DNA of 64,000 nucleotides from Streptomyces rapamycinicus NRRL 5491 (GCF_024298965.1 NZ_CP085193.1:7378001-7442000), one strand, 5' to 3'; shown: positions 9,435 to 18,042, numbered from the stretch's first letter. A program made the numbers and translations. Notes: generated from the letters alone by a model not told the origin.

Positions 9435-10787
9435 TCACGCCGTCACCGTCGGACCCGGGCCGTACTCCCGGCCGCTCCGCGGCGGCGCGTCCACGGACAC
9501 ATCCAGCTCCGCCCGTAACTCGAACCAGCCGTCCGACCGTACGCCCGCGCGTAGCCGCCCGTCGAGGTTCTCCACCCGCACCCGGAGGTTGCCGATGCCG
9601 CTGCCGCCGTCCGAGCTGTCGGCGCGCAGGATCGTGGACGGTCGGCCCACCCCGTCGTTGACGAGGGTCAGTGACACCCGGCGCCCGCTGCGCCGCGCCT
9701 CGACCGCGCAATGGTCGGCCTTGCTGTGGCGCAGCACATTGGTCAGCCCCTCGCGCAACACGCTCGCCAGCACCGTGTCCACCAGCTCCGGCAGCGGTCC
9801 GCAGTCGATCTCGGCCGTGGCGCTGATGCCCGCCGCGGCCAGCATCGAGCGGGCCGTGGCCGCCTCCGCCGACAGCGACATCTTGCGATAGCCGCTGGCC
9901 ACCGCCCGTACGTCGGCGAGGGCCTGACGGGAGGTCTGCAGGATCTCCGAGAGTTCCTGCTGGGCGCGGGAGTTCTGCCGTGGCACCAGCCGGTGCACCA
10001 GCTCGCATTTGAGGGTGATCGTGGACAGGCTGTAGCCCAGCAGATCGTGCACGTCCCGGGAGAACCGCAGCCGCTCCTGGGCGACCGCCAGCCGGGCCAG
10101 CTCGGCCCGGGACCGGGACACCTCGGCGACCAGCCCGGACAGCCGCGAGAGCCCGAAGACCACCAGCCCGGTCAGCGCGGTGGAGACCGAGGTGTACGCG
10201 ACCTGACCCCAGCCGAAGCCCACCTGGAACAGCAGCACGTCCGTGCACAGCAGGATGGCCGCGAACGCGGGCCACGCCAGCGCCGGGACCAGCACCAGCA
10301 GCGAGGAGCCGGCCAGGAAGCCCGGCATGCCCAGCCAGGCGTGCTTGAAGATGGCGAAGGGGGCGAAGGTCAGCACCGTCTGGAGCGCCAGCGTCCAGCG
10401 CCGCGCACCGCTGAGCCGGGGCGCGAGGCCGGGGAAGGAGTGCAGCATCTGGAGACAGAGCAGCACGGTCATCGGCAGCAGGGCAAGACCGAGCATCGCC
10501 GCGTCGACCGACCTGCCCGAACGATTGCCGTCGACCACGTAGGTGACGGCCACGGCGAAGTACCCCACCAGCACGAGGACCGTGATGACCACGGCCAGAC
10601 GCGGCGCCAGACCGTCCTGGTGGCGCGGTGGATGGTTCCCGGCATCGTCGGGCAAGAGGCTCCCCTGCACTCGTCCTCCGGATGGTCGGGCCGGATTGGG
10701 TGGCTTGCCCGAGAGTATCCGATCTTCACCTGGGGTGGAGAGAGCCTGTGGAAGGCTCATGGTGTACGCAGAGTTACCGGATATCAC
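9435..10787 (-). CDS. DesK-type membrane sensor histidine kinase
   Basis: About 450 aa. Five to six membrane segments occupy roughly residues 65-230 (e.g. AVVITVLVLVGYFAVAVTYVV). They are followed by a HisKA_3 dimerisation box with phospho-His in FSRDVHDLLGYSLS and a HATPase domain (REGLTNVLRHS, GSGIGNLRVRVENLDGRL). It probably phosphorylates the regulator at 8719-9324. The GTG at 10787 lies only 6 nt after the YcaO gene's stop, so it is probably the last gene of the precursor-YcaO-kinase operon; ATG 10760 is the alternative. Neither start has a clear ribosome binding site, which fits translational coupling. Confidence 0.85.
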   Translation of the reverse strand: MISGNSAYTMSLPQALSTPGEDRILSGKPPNPARPSGGRVQGSLLPDDAGNHPPRHQDGLAPRLAVVITVLVLVGYFAVAVTYVVDGNRSGRSVDAAMLGLALLPMTVLLCLQMLHSFPGLAPRLSGARRWTLALQTVLTFAPFAIFKHAWLGMPGFLAGSSLLVLVPALAWPAFAAILLCTDVLLFQVGFGWGQVAYTSVSTALTGLVVFGLSRLSGLVAEVSRSRAELARLAVAQERLRFSRDVHDLLGYSLSTITLKCELVHRLVPRQNSRAQQELSEILQTSRQALADVRAVASGYRKMSLSAEAATARSMLAAAGISATAEIDCGPLPELVDTVLASVLREGLTNVLRHSKADHCAVEARRSGRRVSLTLVNDGVGRPSTILRADSSDGGSGIGNLRVRVENLDGRLRAGVRSDGWFELRAELDVSVDAPPRSGREYGPGPTVTA

Positions 10788-10793
10788 GGGGGA

Positions 10794-13202
10794 TCACAGG
10801 AAAAACGGAATCGGGTTGAGATCCGCGTAGGGCGTGGGCCCCGGCAACCGGCCGAGTGCCACGGGGGCGTCGAAGAGCCGGCCGGGCGCGAACCGGGCCC
10901 AGTGCGGGCGCATTCCGGGCACCAGCACCTTGGCCACCGGCAGCCCCACATCCGGCCGGGTCTGGTCCAGTACCAGCAGTTCCATCCCGCGCCCGCGCAC
11001 CAACTCCCGCACGGCGGCCGGCGCACCGCCCTCCGCGGGCTCCGCGGCGCCGGATATCCCCGGGGGCGGTGGGGCGGCCGGATCAGGCGTCAGATACGGA
11101 TGGTCGGCGAGGGCCGCGGTACGGAACCAGCGCAGCGCCTCGGGCTCGGCGGCGCCGTAACCACCACCGTCGGCGCGGGCCTCGACCACCGCCGGAAGCA
11201 TCTGGTTCAGCTCGGCGAAGGCGTGGCACAGCGCGGTGTGCCGGTCGAAGTGGGCGCCGAAGCCGAAGGTGATGTCCTCGGCGGGCTTGTCGAGGCGCCG
11301 GGAGAGCGCGGCGACCACCGGGATGCCGAAGTCCGTGGTGAGGTCCAGGGCCCACACCTCGCGCCGCACGCCCCGGTGGGCGGCGCGCACTTCGGCCAGC
11401 CACGGGTCGTCGAAGGCCTCCAGGGCCACGGCGGGCTGCCGGGTGCGGTTGTACCACCACAGGGCGACCGCGTCCCGCTCCACGAGCTCCAGGAAGCCCC
11501 GTACGACGGCGTCGGCCAGGGTGGCGCCCGCCGCCGCGCCGTTGGAGCCGGCCCGGCAGCAGCGGTGGCCCGGGGGCTGCGGGGCGCCGTAGTACAGCAG
11601 CGCGGTGGGCAGCAGCCGGTGGCGCTCGGCGGTGAGCGACCACACCGGGGTCCAGTCCAGCTCCGCGCCCTCGTCGAACGGGTCCTGGACGCGGTGGCGC
11701 GCGGGGAGGGCGGGGTCCCGGAACTGGCGCGGGTCGAAGAGCTGGACGGTGTCCGGATGCACCGCGTCCTCCGGGCGCAGATCGCGGTAGCGGGCGCGCT
11801 GACGCGGCTCGTCCCCCTGGAAGTGGCCGCTGTAGTGCTCCAGGGCCTCGCACAGCGCGCTCGCCCGCGCCTGTTCGGCCGTGCGGCCCTTACCGTGGGC
11901 GGCGGCCCGCAGCCCGGCCCTTACGGCGTCCAGGCCGCTGTGGGGGCCCGCCCCGGCGTACGAAGGGTGGCGGGCGTGGAAGCAGTTGAGGACGGCGGGG
12001 CCGCGCGGATCGCGCCGGATCTCGGTGACCAGTCCGGTGACGGGGTCCACGAGATGTCCGTAGCGCTCCAAGATTCCGCGCGGGGAGGTGTCGGCCGCGG
12101 TCTCGGTCGGCGGCTCCTTTGGCGTCCTTGGCTCTCGTGGCTCCCGTGGTGAGGGCAGCGACAGGGGCGCCCGTATCCGGGCCGCGACCAGCGCCGGATC
12201 GCCGCAGCCGGCGCACTGCGGGCGTCGGGAGAGCGGATGGCGGTCCACGGTGGCGGTGAGACTGTCCAGGGTGCGCAGCTCCCGCTGGCCCGGGTGCCGG
12301 TACCCGGCCAGCCACTTGGCGGCCTCAAGGGCGGCGAGCTGGAGCGCGGCGGCGCGGCTCGCGGGCAGGGAGGCGGGCGGCCGCGGCACCGGTCCGCGGC
12401 GGCCGAGCCGGCGCTGGAGATACGCCTCGGCCTGCCGTCCGCGCCACAGCCGGTCGGCCAGACAGACCCAGCACGGATCGTCCGGGGCGCCGAGGAGCGG
12501 GCCCAGCCACGCCTGGGTGCCCACCGGTTTGACGGGCAGCCAGCGACGGCCGGCGGCCCGGTGCGCGGCGTCCACGGCGGCGAGCCGGGGATCGAGGTAG
12601 TCATCGCACACCACAAGGGTGAGTTCTGCGGCGTCATGTTGACGAATGGCGATTTGACATATCTCCCGCCGAGGACTATCGGCCCCCGAGGCCGTCGGAT
12701 CGCCTTCCGCCGCCTCCGCGTTCACGGACCCCGGGTCCGCGGTCCCGGCGTCCACCGTCCTCAGCCCTGCGACGCGCAGCGCCCGGACCACCTCGTCCGG
12801 GTCGGTCGAGCCGAGCACCAGCGGGGCCACGGCGGGGCGGGCGGACGCGGGCGTGGGGGCCGGGGCGGAGCCGCCCGTGCCCAGCCCGGCCAGCTCCCAG
12901 TACGCCTCCTCGGGGCTCCAGGCGTGCTCCCGCTCGGAGACCAGCCCGGCCGCGCGGAGACGGGCGATGACGCGCTCGGCCTGCCCGGCCGGGACCGCGC
13001 CGGGCGGGCCCGCGGCACGGCCGGGCGCGGCGGCCTCGGTGAGGATGTGGGCGAGGTCCCGCGACCCGTCGAGCAGTGGTGCCAGCGCGGCGATCGCCCG
13101 CCCGTGCAGCGCCGTGACCCCGTGCTCGGAGACGAGGTAGACGGCCTCGCCGGGCACCGGCTCGACCCGCAGATGTGGTGTGAAGCCCAGTTCGCCGGTC
13201 AT
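10794..13202 (-). CDS. Fused leader-binding / YcaO cyclodehydratase (TOMM-type RiPP enzyme)
   Basis: 802 aa. The N-terminal third is a peptide-clamp/E1-like domain (VYLVSEHGVTALHGRAIAAL...). A CWVC and a later CAGC motif form a likely zinc site, as in TOMM leader-binding proteins. The C-terminal half is a YcaO domain with ATP-binding motifs (EQARASALCEALEHYSG; VVRGFLELVERDAVALWWYNR). It ends NPIPFFL, a variant of the Pro-rich YcaO tail. Such fusions cyclodehydrate Cys/Ser/Thr to azolines on a precursor peptide; here the neighbouring peptide at 13210-13455 is the obvious substrate. I chose ATG 13202, 7 nt after the precursor stop; a longer frame from 13433 only overlaps the precursor. No SagB-type dehydrogenase is seen nearby. 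Confidence 0.9.
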   Translation of the reverse strand: MTGELGFTPHLRVEPVPGEAVYLVSEHGVTALHGRAIAALAPLLDGSRDLAHILTEAAAPGRAAGPPGAVPAGQAERVIARLRAAGLVSEREHAWSPEEAYWELAGLGTGGSAPAPTPASARPAVAPLVLGSTDPDEVVRALRVAGLRTVDAGTADPGSVNAEAAEGDPTASGADSPRREICQIAIRQHDAAELTLVVCDDYLDPRLAAVDAAHRAAGRRWLPVKPVGTQAWLGPLLGAPDDPCWVCLADRLWRGRQAEAYLQRRLGRRGPVPRPPASLPASRAAALQLAALEAAKWLAGYRHPGQRELRTLDSLTATVDRHPLSRRPQCAGCGDPALVAARIRAPLSLPSPREPREPRTPKEPPTETAADTSPRGILERYGHLVDPVTGLVTEIRRDPRGPAVLNCFHARHPSYAGAGPHSGLDAVRAGLRAAAHGKGRTAEQARASALCEALEHYSGHFQGDEPRQRARYRDLRPEDAVHPDTVQLFDPRQFRDPALPARHRVQDPFDEGAELDWTPVWSLTAERHRLLPTALLYYGAPQPPGHRCCRAGSNGAAAGATLADAVVRGFLELVERDAVALWWYNRTRQPAVALEAFDDPWLAEVRAAHRGVRREVWALDLTTDFGIPVVAALSRRLDKPAEDITFGFGAHFDRHTALCHAFAELNQMLPAVVEARADGGGYGAAEPEALRWFRTAALADHPYLTPDPAAPPPPGISGAAEPAEGGAPAAVRELVRGRGMELLVLDQTRPDVGLPVAKVLVPGMRPHWARFAPGRLFDAPVALGRLPGPTPYADLNPIPFFL

Positions 13203-13209
13203 TGCCCGG

Positions 13210-13455
13210 TCATTCGGCGCCGACGGTGCAGATGCAGATGCCGGGCGCGGGGATGGGCCAGGCGGCGTCGGAGAGGTCCTCGATGACCAGGTCGTCGTCC
13301 TCGGCGGGCGGACGAACGGCCTCGGCGGTCTTGGCGCGCTCGGTGATCTGGACGGCTCCGGCGACCCCGGCGACCCCGGCGACCTCGGTGTTCTTGGCGG
13401 GATGAGCCAGGGCGGCGGGGCTCGTGGACTCATGTGGGACGGGCGTATCGGTCAT
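13210..13455 (-). CDS. Candidate RiPP precursor peptide (81 aa)
   Basis: A small gene directly upstream of the YcaO gene and in the same direction, with GAGAG about 6 nt before its ATG. The peptide has a low-complexity region with VAG repeats (residues 25-33) and an acidic block (AEDDDLVIEDLSDA) of the kind bound by leader-recognition domains. It ends AWPIPAPGICICTVGAE, where C74, C76 and T77 are the cyclisable residues. The hydrophobic-acidic leader, the compact Cys-containing end and the coupling to YcaO support precursor status; the cleavage point is unknown. It resembles no precursor family I can name. The VAG repeats come from a GGCGACCCC-like DNA repeat at 13360-13390. Confidence 0.75.
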   Translation of the reverse strand: MTDTPVPHESTSPAALAHPAKNTEVAGVAGVAGAVQITERAKTAEAVRPPAEDDDLVIEDLSDAAWPIPAPGICICTVGAE

Positions 13456-13608
13456 CGCGGACTCTCTTGTCGCCAGGGGTGTGAATTTGTCATGGTGCGA
13501 GGCTCTGGAACTCATATCGAGCTCGGTACTCCGGCACTGGCCGCGCAGGCCGCCCACAAGCGAGGCTCTTAGATGCCTCGGTGGCAGGGCCGCGCGGCCA
13601 GGAGGCAC

Positions 13609-13626
13609 TTGACGGACCGTTGACGG
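13609..13626 (+). promoter_or_regulatory. Direct heptamer repeat TTGACGG with 11-bp period upstream of the SARP gene
   Basis: TTGACGG occurs at 13609-13615 and again at 13620-13626, exactly 11 bp apart, just upstream of the SARP start. Same-face heptamer repeats with 11-bp period are the known layout of SARP binding sites, although the sequence could instead be -35-like. A TCGAGCT heptamer lies once near 13518. The 13456-13638 region is the only divergent promoter space of the locus and must serve both the precursor operon and the SARP gene. The site call is inference. Confidence 0.35.
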
Positions 13627-13638
13627 AGGTACAGGACC

Positions 13639-14463
13639 ATGGACATCAAGGTGTTGGGGCCGCTGAGCGTCGAGGCGTGCGGTCAGTCGATCGTGCCCAG
13701 CGCGGGCAAGCCGCGCCAGATCCTTGCACTGCTTTCCGTCTACGCCAACCAGATGCTCCCGGTGCCCACTCTTATGGAGGAAATCTGGGGCACACAGATG
13801 CCGCGCAGCGCACTCACCACTTTGCAGACCTACATCCTGCAGCTGCGCCGCAGGCTGGCCGCTGCCTATGGCCCACAGGCCCCGCAGGCTTCCAAGGACG
13901 TGCTCGCCACGCGGTACGGCGGATATGTGCTGGAGGCCCAGCCGGGCGCGGTGGACATCCATGAGTACGACCGGCTGGTGGCCGCGGGGCGGGACGCGCT
14001 GGACGCCGGGGACGATGTCCAGGCGTCCCTGCTGCTGCGCGAGGCGCTGGCCGTCTGGCGCGGCCCCGCGCTGGTGGATGTGAAGGTCGGGCCGGTCCTG
14101 GAGATCGAGCTGGCCCGTCTGGAGGAGAGCCGGCTCGGCGTCCTGGAGCGCCGTATCGAGGCCGATCTGCGGCTGGGCCGCCATGCCGAGCTGCTCACGG
14201 AGCTCACCGAGCTGACCGCCCGTCATCCGCTGCACGAGGGGCTGCACGCCCAGTGCATGGCCGCGCTCTACCGGGCGGGCCGCCCCTGGCAGGCGCTGGA
14301 GGTCTACCAGGGGCTGCGCGCCAGACTGGTGGAGGACCTCGGGCTGGAGCCGTCGCCGCGGCTGCAGAAGCTCCAGCAGGCAGTGCTCGCCTCCGACCCG
14401 GCGCTCGATCTGGACCTGCACGGCCACTGGCGCCGCCCGGTGCTCGATCTGTTCGCCGCATAG
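13639..14463 (+). CDS. SARP-family transcriptional activator
   Basis: 274 aa. An N-terminal OmpR-like winged helix (MDIKVLGPLSVEACGQ...PRQILALLSVYANQMLPVPTLMEEIWG) is followed by a bacterial transcriptional activation domain with TPR-like helices. The late segments LHEGLHAQCMAALYRAGRPWQALEVYQGLR and LVEDLGLEPSPRLQKL are typical of SARPs. These are pathway-specific activators of natural-product clusters, so its position divergent from the precursor-YcaO operon points to control of this locus. It lacks the NB-ARC region of large AfsR-type proteins. Confidence 0.9.
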   Translation: MDIKVLGPLSVEACGQSIVPSAGKPRQILALLSVYANQMLPVPTLMEEIWGTQMPRSALTTLQTYILQLRRRLAAAYGPQAPQASKDVLATRYGGYVLEAQPGAVDIHEYDRLVAAGRDALDAGDDVQASLLLREALAVWRGPALVDVKVGPVLEIELARLEESRLGVLERRIEADLRLGRHAELLTELTELTARHPLHEGLHAQCMAALYRAGRPWQALEVYQGLRARLVEDLGLEPSPRLQKLQQAVLASDPALDLDLHGHWRRPVLDLFAA

Positions 14464-14519
14464 CCCCCGGCCCCCGGCCACCGGCCTCCCCAGCCGCGGC
14501 CTCGGCCCCCGCCCACAGT

Positions 14520-14606
14520 CGACAGCCCCCGCAGAGCAGAGCCCCGAGGTCCCCGAGGTCCCCGACATCCCCGAGGTCCTCGACATCCCCGACACCGCCC
14601 CGTCCT
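14520..14606. repeat. Short-period degenerate tandem repeat (CCCCGAGGT/CCCCGACAT) downstream of the SARP gene
   Basis: In the 368-bp gap between the SARP and monooxygenase genes, about nine-base units of the type ccccgaggt / ccccgacat follow one another several times, with decay at the edges. The reading frames across it are not gene-like. It resembles the in-frame repeats inside several neighbouring genes and looks like a slippage product. Confidence 0.6.
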
Positions 14607-14696
14607 CGTCCGGAGTCCCGTAGGTCCCGTACCAGCCGTCCCCGTCCGGCGAACCATCCCCCCAAATACGCCCGGCGCCGCCCTTCAGCCGGGCCT

Positions 14697-14746
14697 GCTA
14701 CGGCTCCGCTGCCCGATCCCCCCGCGCGGGCAAGCGGAGCCGTAGC
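14697..14746 (+). terminator. Strong hairpin, probable SARP terminator
   Basis: The arm GCTACGGCTCCGCT (14697-14710), extended by GCCCG, pairs with CGGGC-A-AGCGGAGCCGTAGC (14727-14746) with one bulged A. That makes a stem of about 19 bp. It stands 234 bp past the SARP stop and 85 bp before the next start, so the monooxygenase probably has its own promoter in the remaining gap. Confidence 0.7.
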
Positions 14747-14831
14747 GCGTCCAGGGGCTGTCACAGGCGCCCGATGCCCGATGCCCATGGCCTGAAGCCC
14801 TGGACCCTGAGCCCGACCAGCAGGAGGCGCG

Positions 14832-16067
14832 ATGATGCGCGAGATCGACACCGATGTGTGCGTGGTCGGGGGAGGCCCGGCCGGTCTGGTGCTGGCGCTG
14901 CTGATGCTGCGGTCAGGCGCTCGGGTGACCGTGGTGGAGTGCGCCCGCGCGCATCAGCGCGTGGTCCGCGGCGAAATACTCCAGCCCGGCGCGATGGAGT
15001 TGTTGGACGCGCTCGACGTGCTCGCCGGCGCCCGCGCCCGCGGCGCCCATGAGCACCACCGGTTTCTGGTGATCGAGGGCGAGCGGGTGCTGCTGGAGGC
15101 CGACTACCGGCTGCTTCCTGCCCCGTACGACCACCTGCTGAGCGTGGTGCGCCCCCATCTGCTGGACGAGCTCCTCGCCCACTGCCGCCGCTCGCCCGGC
15201 TTCCGCTATCTGCCCGGACGGCGGGCCGGGGCGCTGCTGCGGCGGGAGGGCCGGATCGCCGGGGTCATCGCCGAAGGCTCGCCGGGCCGCTGTGCCGTAC
15301 GGGCCCGGGTCGTGGTCGGCGCGGACGGCCGGTTCTCGAGGGTCCGGCGGCTGGCGGGCATCGGGGCGGGCCGCGCCGACGCGTTCGCCCAGGATGTGCT
15401 GTGGTGCACCCTCATCACGCCCCCGGAAGAGCCGCCGGTCCGCGATGTGCGGGTGTACCGCACCGGCGGCGGCCCGGTGCTGGTCTACGGCTCCTGGCCG
15501 AACCGGATCCAGATCGGCTGGACCCTGCCGCACCGGCGCTACGGCCATATCGCCGCCCTCGGCCTCGACCACGTCAAGGAGCGGCTGGCGCGTGCCGTGC
15601 CGCGGTACGCCACGCTGATCCGCGATCAGATCCGCACCCCCGCCGACCTCGGTGTGCTCGATGTCTTCTCCGCACGCGCCGAGAACTGGGTGGCCGACGG
15701 GCTGGTGCTGATCGGCGACGCCGCCCACACCCACAGCCCGATCGGCGCCCAGGGCATCAACCTCGCGGTGCAGGACGCGGTGGTGCTGCATCCCCTGCTG
15801 GCCCGTGCCCTGGCCGAGGGCGACACCAGCGCCGAGCGGCTGGCGGAGTTCGAGCGGCGGCGTGGGCCCGATATCGCGGCGGTGATGCGGATGCAGACCC
15901 TGCAGAGCCGGGCGATCCTCTCGCAGGGCGCGTTCACCACCCGGGTGCGCCCCCGTCTCGCGCGGGCGCTGCGTCGTACGCCGCTCTATCGCAAGATCCT
16001 CCAGCGCATGGCCTACGGCAACCCCTCGATCCGTATCGCCGACGCGGGGGTGTGCGGCCGCATATGA
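14832..16067 (+). CDS. FAD-dependent monooxygenase (class A flavoprotein hydroxylase)
   Basis: 411 aa. The N-terminal GGGPAGLVLALLML dinucleotide-binding motif, the central GADGRFSRVRR (DG motif) and GDAAHTHSPIGAQGINLAVQDA (GD motif) are all intact, which defines a PHBH-type hydroxylase using FAD and NAD(P)H. The start at 14832 follows CAGGAGG; ATG 14835 is equivalent. Family members hydroxylate aromatic or polyketide-like substrates, so its target in a RiPP-like locus is open. It opens the plus-strand run leading to the SDR and glycosyltransferase. Confidence 0.9.
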   Translation: MMREIDTDVCVVGGGPAGLVLALLMLRSGARVTVVECARAHQRVVRGEILQPGAMELLDALDVLAGARARGAHEHHRFLVIEGERVLLEADYRLLPAPYDHLLSVVRPHLLDELLAHCRRSPGFRYLPGRRAGALLRREGRIAGVIAEGSPGRCAVRARVVVGADGRFSRVRRLAGIGAGRADAFAQDVLWCTLITPPEEPPVRDVRVYRTGGGPVLVYGSWPNRIQIGWTLPHRRYGHIAALGLDHVKERLARAVPRYATLIRDQIRTPADLGVLDVFSARAENWVADGLVLIGDAAHTHSPIGAQGINLAVQDAVVLHPLLARALAEGDTSAERLAEFERRRGPDIAAVMRMQTLQSRAILSQGAFTTRVRPRLARALRRTPLYRKILQRMAYGNPSIRIADAGVCGRI

Positions 16068-16160
16068 CACCCTCGAGCGCGATGGCTGGAAATCAGCTGT
16101 GCACCGGCTTCTCGCCACTCCGGCGTTGGTGCGATGCCCCCTACGGCCTAGGTTGAGGCC

Positions 16161-17111
16161 ATGCACACTGTCGTGATCCTGGCGCTGGACCAGGTCATCG
16201 CCTTCGATCTGGCCACCCCGATCGAGGTGTTCACCCGCACCCGGCTGCCCGACGGCCGTGAGCCCTATCGGGTCCGGGTCTGCGCCCCCGCCCCCGCCGT
16301 CGACGCCGGGGTGTTCGCCCTCCAGGCTCCGTACGGGATCGAGGCGCTCGCCGAGGCCGACACCATCGTGGTGCCCGGCCGCGGCGACCCCCTGCTCCCG
16401 ATCCCCGACGAGGTGGTCGAGGCGCTGCGGGACGCGGCCGGGCGGGGCACCCGTATCGCCTCGATCTGCTCCGGGGCCTTCATCCTCGCCGCCACCGGGC
16501 TGCTCGACGGACTCCGCGCCACCACGCACTGGCTCGGCGGCGCGCTGCTCGCCGAGCTCCATCCGAAGATCCAGGTCGACCCGGATGTGCTCTATGTGGA
16601 CAACGGCCAGTTCCTCACCTCGGCGGGCGCCGCGGCCGGGCTCGACCTGTGTCTGCACCTCATCCGGCGCGACCATGGCTCCGCCGTGGCCGCCGACGCC
16701 GCCCGGCTGTCCGTGATGCCCCTGGAACGGGAGGGCGGACAGGCCCAGTTCATCGTCCACGACCAGCCGCCCGTGCCGCGCGGCTCGCTGTTCGAACCCC
16801 TGCTGCGGTGGATGGAGGACAACGCCGGACGGGACCTCACCCTCAACGAGATCGCCGCCCACGTCGGCATGAGCACCCGCACCCTCAACCGCCGCTTCCG
16901 TGAGCACACCGGGACCACCCCGCTGCAGTGGCTGCACCGCGCCCGGATCCGCCAGGCGCAGTATCTGCTGGAGGCCACCACCCACCCCGTCGAACGCATC
17001 GCCTCCCAGGTGGGGTTCGGCTCGCCGACCTCCTTCCGGGACCGTTTCAAGCGCGTCGTCGGCACCAGCCCGCACAGCTATCGCTCCGCCTTCCGGCGAA
17101 ACGCCGGATAG
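16161..17111 (+). CDS. GlxA-type transcriptional regulator (DJ-1/PfpI domain plus AraC HTH)
   Basis: 316 aa. The first ~170 residues form a class I glutamine amidotransferase-like domain with the nucleophile-elbow sequence ICSGAFILAATGLLDG. The C-terminus is an AraC DNA-binding domain with two HTH motifs (LNEIAAHVGMSTRTLNRRFREHTG and ERIASQVGFGSPTSFRDRFKRVVG). AdpA has the same layout, but this is a separate paralogue. It sits between the monooxygenase and SDR genes and may be a local regulator. Its ligand is unknown. Confidence 0.88.
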   Translation: MHTVVILALDQVIAFDLATPIEVFTRTRLPDGREPYRVRVCAPAPAVDAGVFALQAPYGIEALAEADTIVVPGRGDPLLPIPDEVVEALRDAAGRGTRIASICSGAFILAATGLLDGLRATTHWLGGALLAELHPKIQVDPDVLYVDNGQFLTSAGAAAGLDLCLHLIRRDHGSAVAADAARLSVMPLEREGGQAQFIVHDQPPVPRGSLFEPLLRWMEDNAGRDLTLNEIAAHVGMSTRTLNRRFREHTGTTPLQWLHRARIRQAQYLLEATTHPVERIASQVGFGSPTSFRDRFKRVVGTSPHSYRSAFRRNAG

Positions 17112-17214
17112 CCGCCGAGCGAGCCCCCGCACAGGGTCGGGCGCGGGTCGAGGCAGGCTCGAGTCACGGCGGCGACCATGGCCTTCTCAGTGGGAACGAC
17201 CGCGAGGAGCGCCC

Positions 17215-18042
17215 ATGTTGGACCTCGGTCTGGAGGGACGCACGGTCCTGGTCACCGGGGCCACCGGGGCCATCGGCAGCGCCGCCGCGCGCGCCTTCGC
17301 GGAGCAGGGTGCCCGGGTCGCGCTCGCCTTCCGGCACCGCCACGAGATCGCCGAGGCGCTGGCCGTCGAGCTGTCAGGACCGGACCGGGGCAGGGCCTTC
17401 GCCGTGCCGTACGCCCTGGACGACGCCGCGTCGCCGCGCTGGGTCGTGGCCGCCGTGGAGGAGCACTGGGGCGGGCTGGACGTGCTGGTGGCGGCCGCCC
17501 GGCGAAGGGGCGCGCGACGTGAGCCGCACGCCCGGTTCGAGGACGTCCCGGAGGAGCACTGGCGGCCGCTCGTCGCCGACGCGTTCGCGCCCGCGATCCG
17601 CACCGTCCAGTGGGCCGTCGCAGGGATGCGCAAGCGCGGCTGGGGCCGGATCGCGCTGGTGGCCCCGCCGCACGCGCCGGAGGGCGCCCCGGGTGGGGAG
17701 TTCCACGAGGTGGCGCGGGCCGGGCTGCGAGGTCTGGTCCGCGGACTGGCGGGCGAGGTGGGCGGGGAGGGAGTGCTGATCAACGCCGTGTGCCCCGGGC
17801 CCACCCCGCCCGACCGGCCACCGACCACGCCGGTCCGGCCACCGACCCCGCCCGACTGGCCACCGACCAGGCTCGACCGGCCGCCCACCGCTACCGCGGG
17901 TCCCACCGCGTCCGAGGGCCCCACGACCCCCGAGGGCCCCACGACCACCCCTCAGGACGTCGCCCGCGCTCTCGTCTTCCTGTGCTCGGCGGCGAACGGC
18001 GCGATCACCGGCGAGACGCTGACGCTCGCGGGGCGCCGCTGA
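17215..18042 (+). CDS. SDR-fold protein with a replaced catalytic triad and a Pro-rich insertion
   Basis: 275 aa. The cofactor motif TGATGAIGSAAARAF is intact and the fold runs to the typical end (DVARALVFLCSAANGAITGETLTLAG). The catalytic residues are not. The usual Ser position reads LVAPP, and the YxxxK pair appears as H-E-V-A-R in GGEFHEVARAGL. The NNAG motif is also lost. A ~45-residue Pro/Thr repeat (about 17805-17950) fills the loop after CPGPT, where substrate usually binds. It may be inactive as an oxidoreductase, or use the fold differently. GAGGAG precedes ATG 17215. Confidence 0.8.
   Translation: MLDLGLEGRTVLVTGATGAIGSAAARAFAEQGARVALAFRHRHEIAEALAVELSGPDRGRAFAVPYALDDAASPRWVVAAVEEHWGGLDVLVAAARRRGARREPHARFEDVPEEHWRPLVADAFAPAIRTVQWAVAGMRKRGWGRIALVAPPHAPEGAPGGEFHEVARAGLRGLVRGLAGEVGGEGVLINAVCPGPTPPDRPPTTPVRPPTPPDWPPTRLDRPPTATAGPTASEGPTTPEGPTTTPQDVARALVFLCSAANGAITGETLTLAGRR

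Noticed and set aside
9711..12152. 813-aa plus-strand ORF opposite the kinase and YcaO genes
   Set aside because: Antisense shadow with Gln/Arg/His-rich composition typical of high-GC opposite frames; the minus strand carries recognised domains.
13203..13433. 77-residue N-terminal extension of the YcaO protein
   Set aside because: It is out-of-frame text of the precursor gene, with Pro/Ser/Arg composition and no conservation expected; ATG 13202 starts at the known domain border.
14913..17132. 739-aa minus-strand ORF over the monooxygenase and GlxA genes
   Set aside because: Shadow ORF; both plus-strand genes carry intact FAD and AraC motifs.
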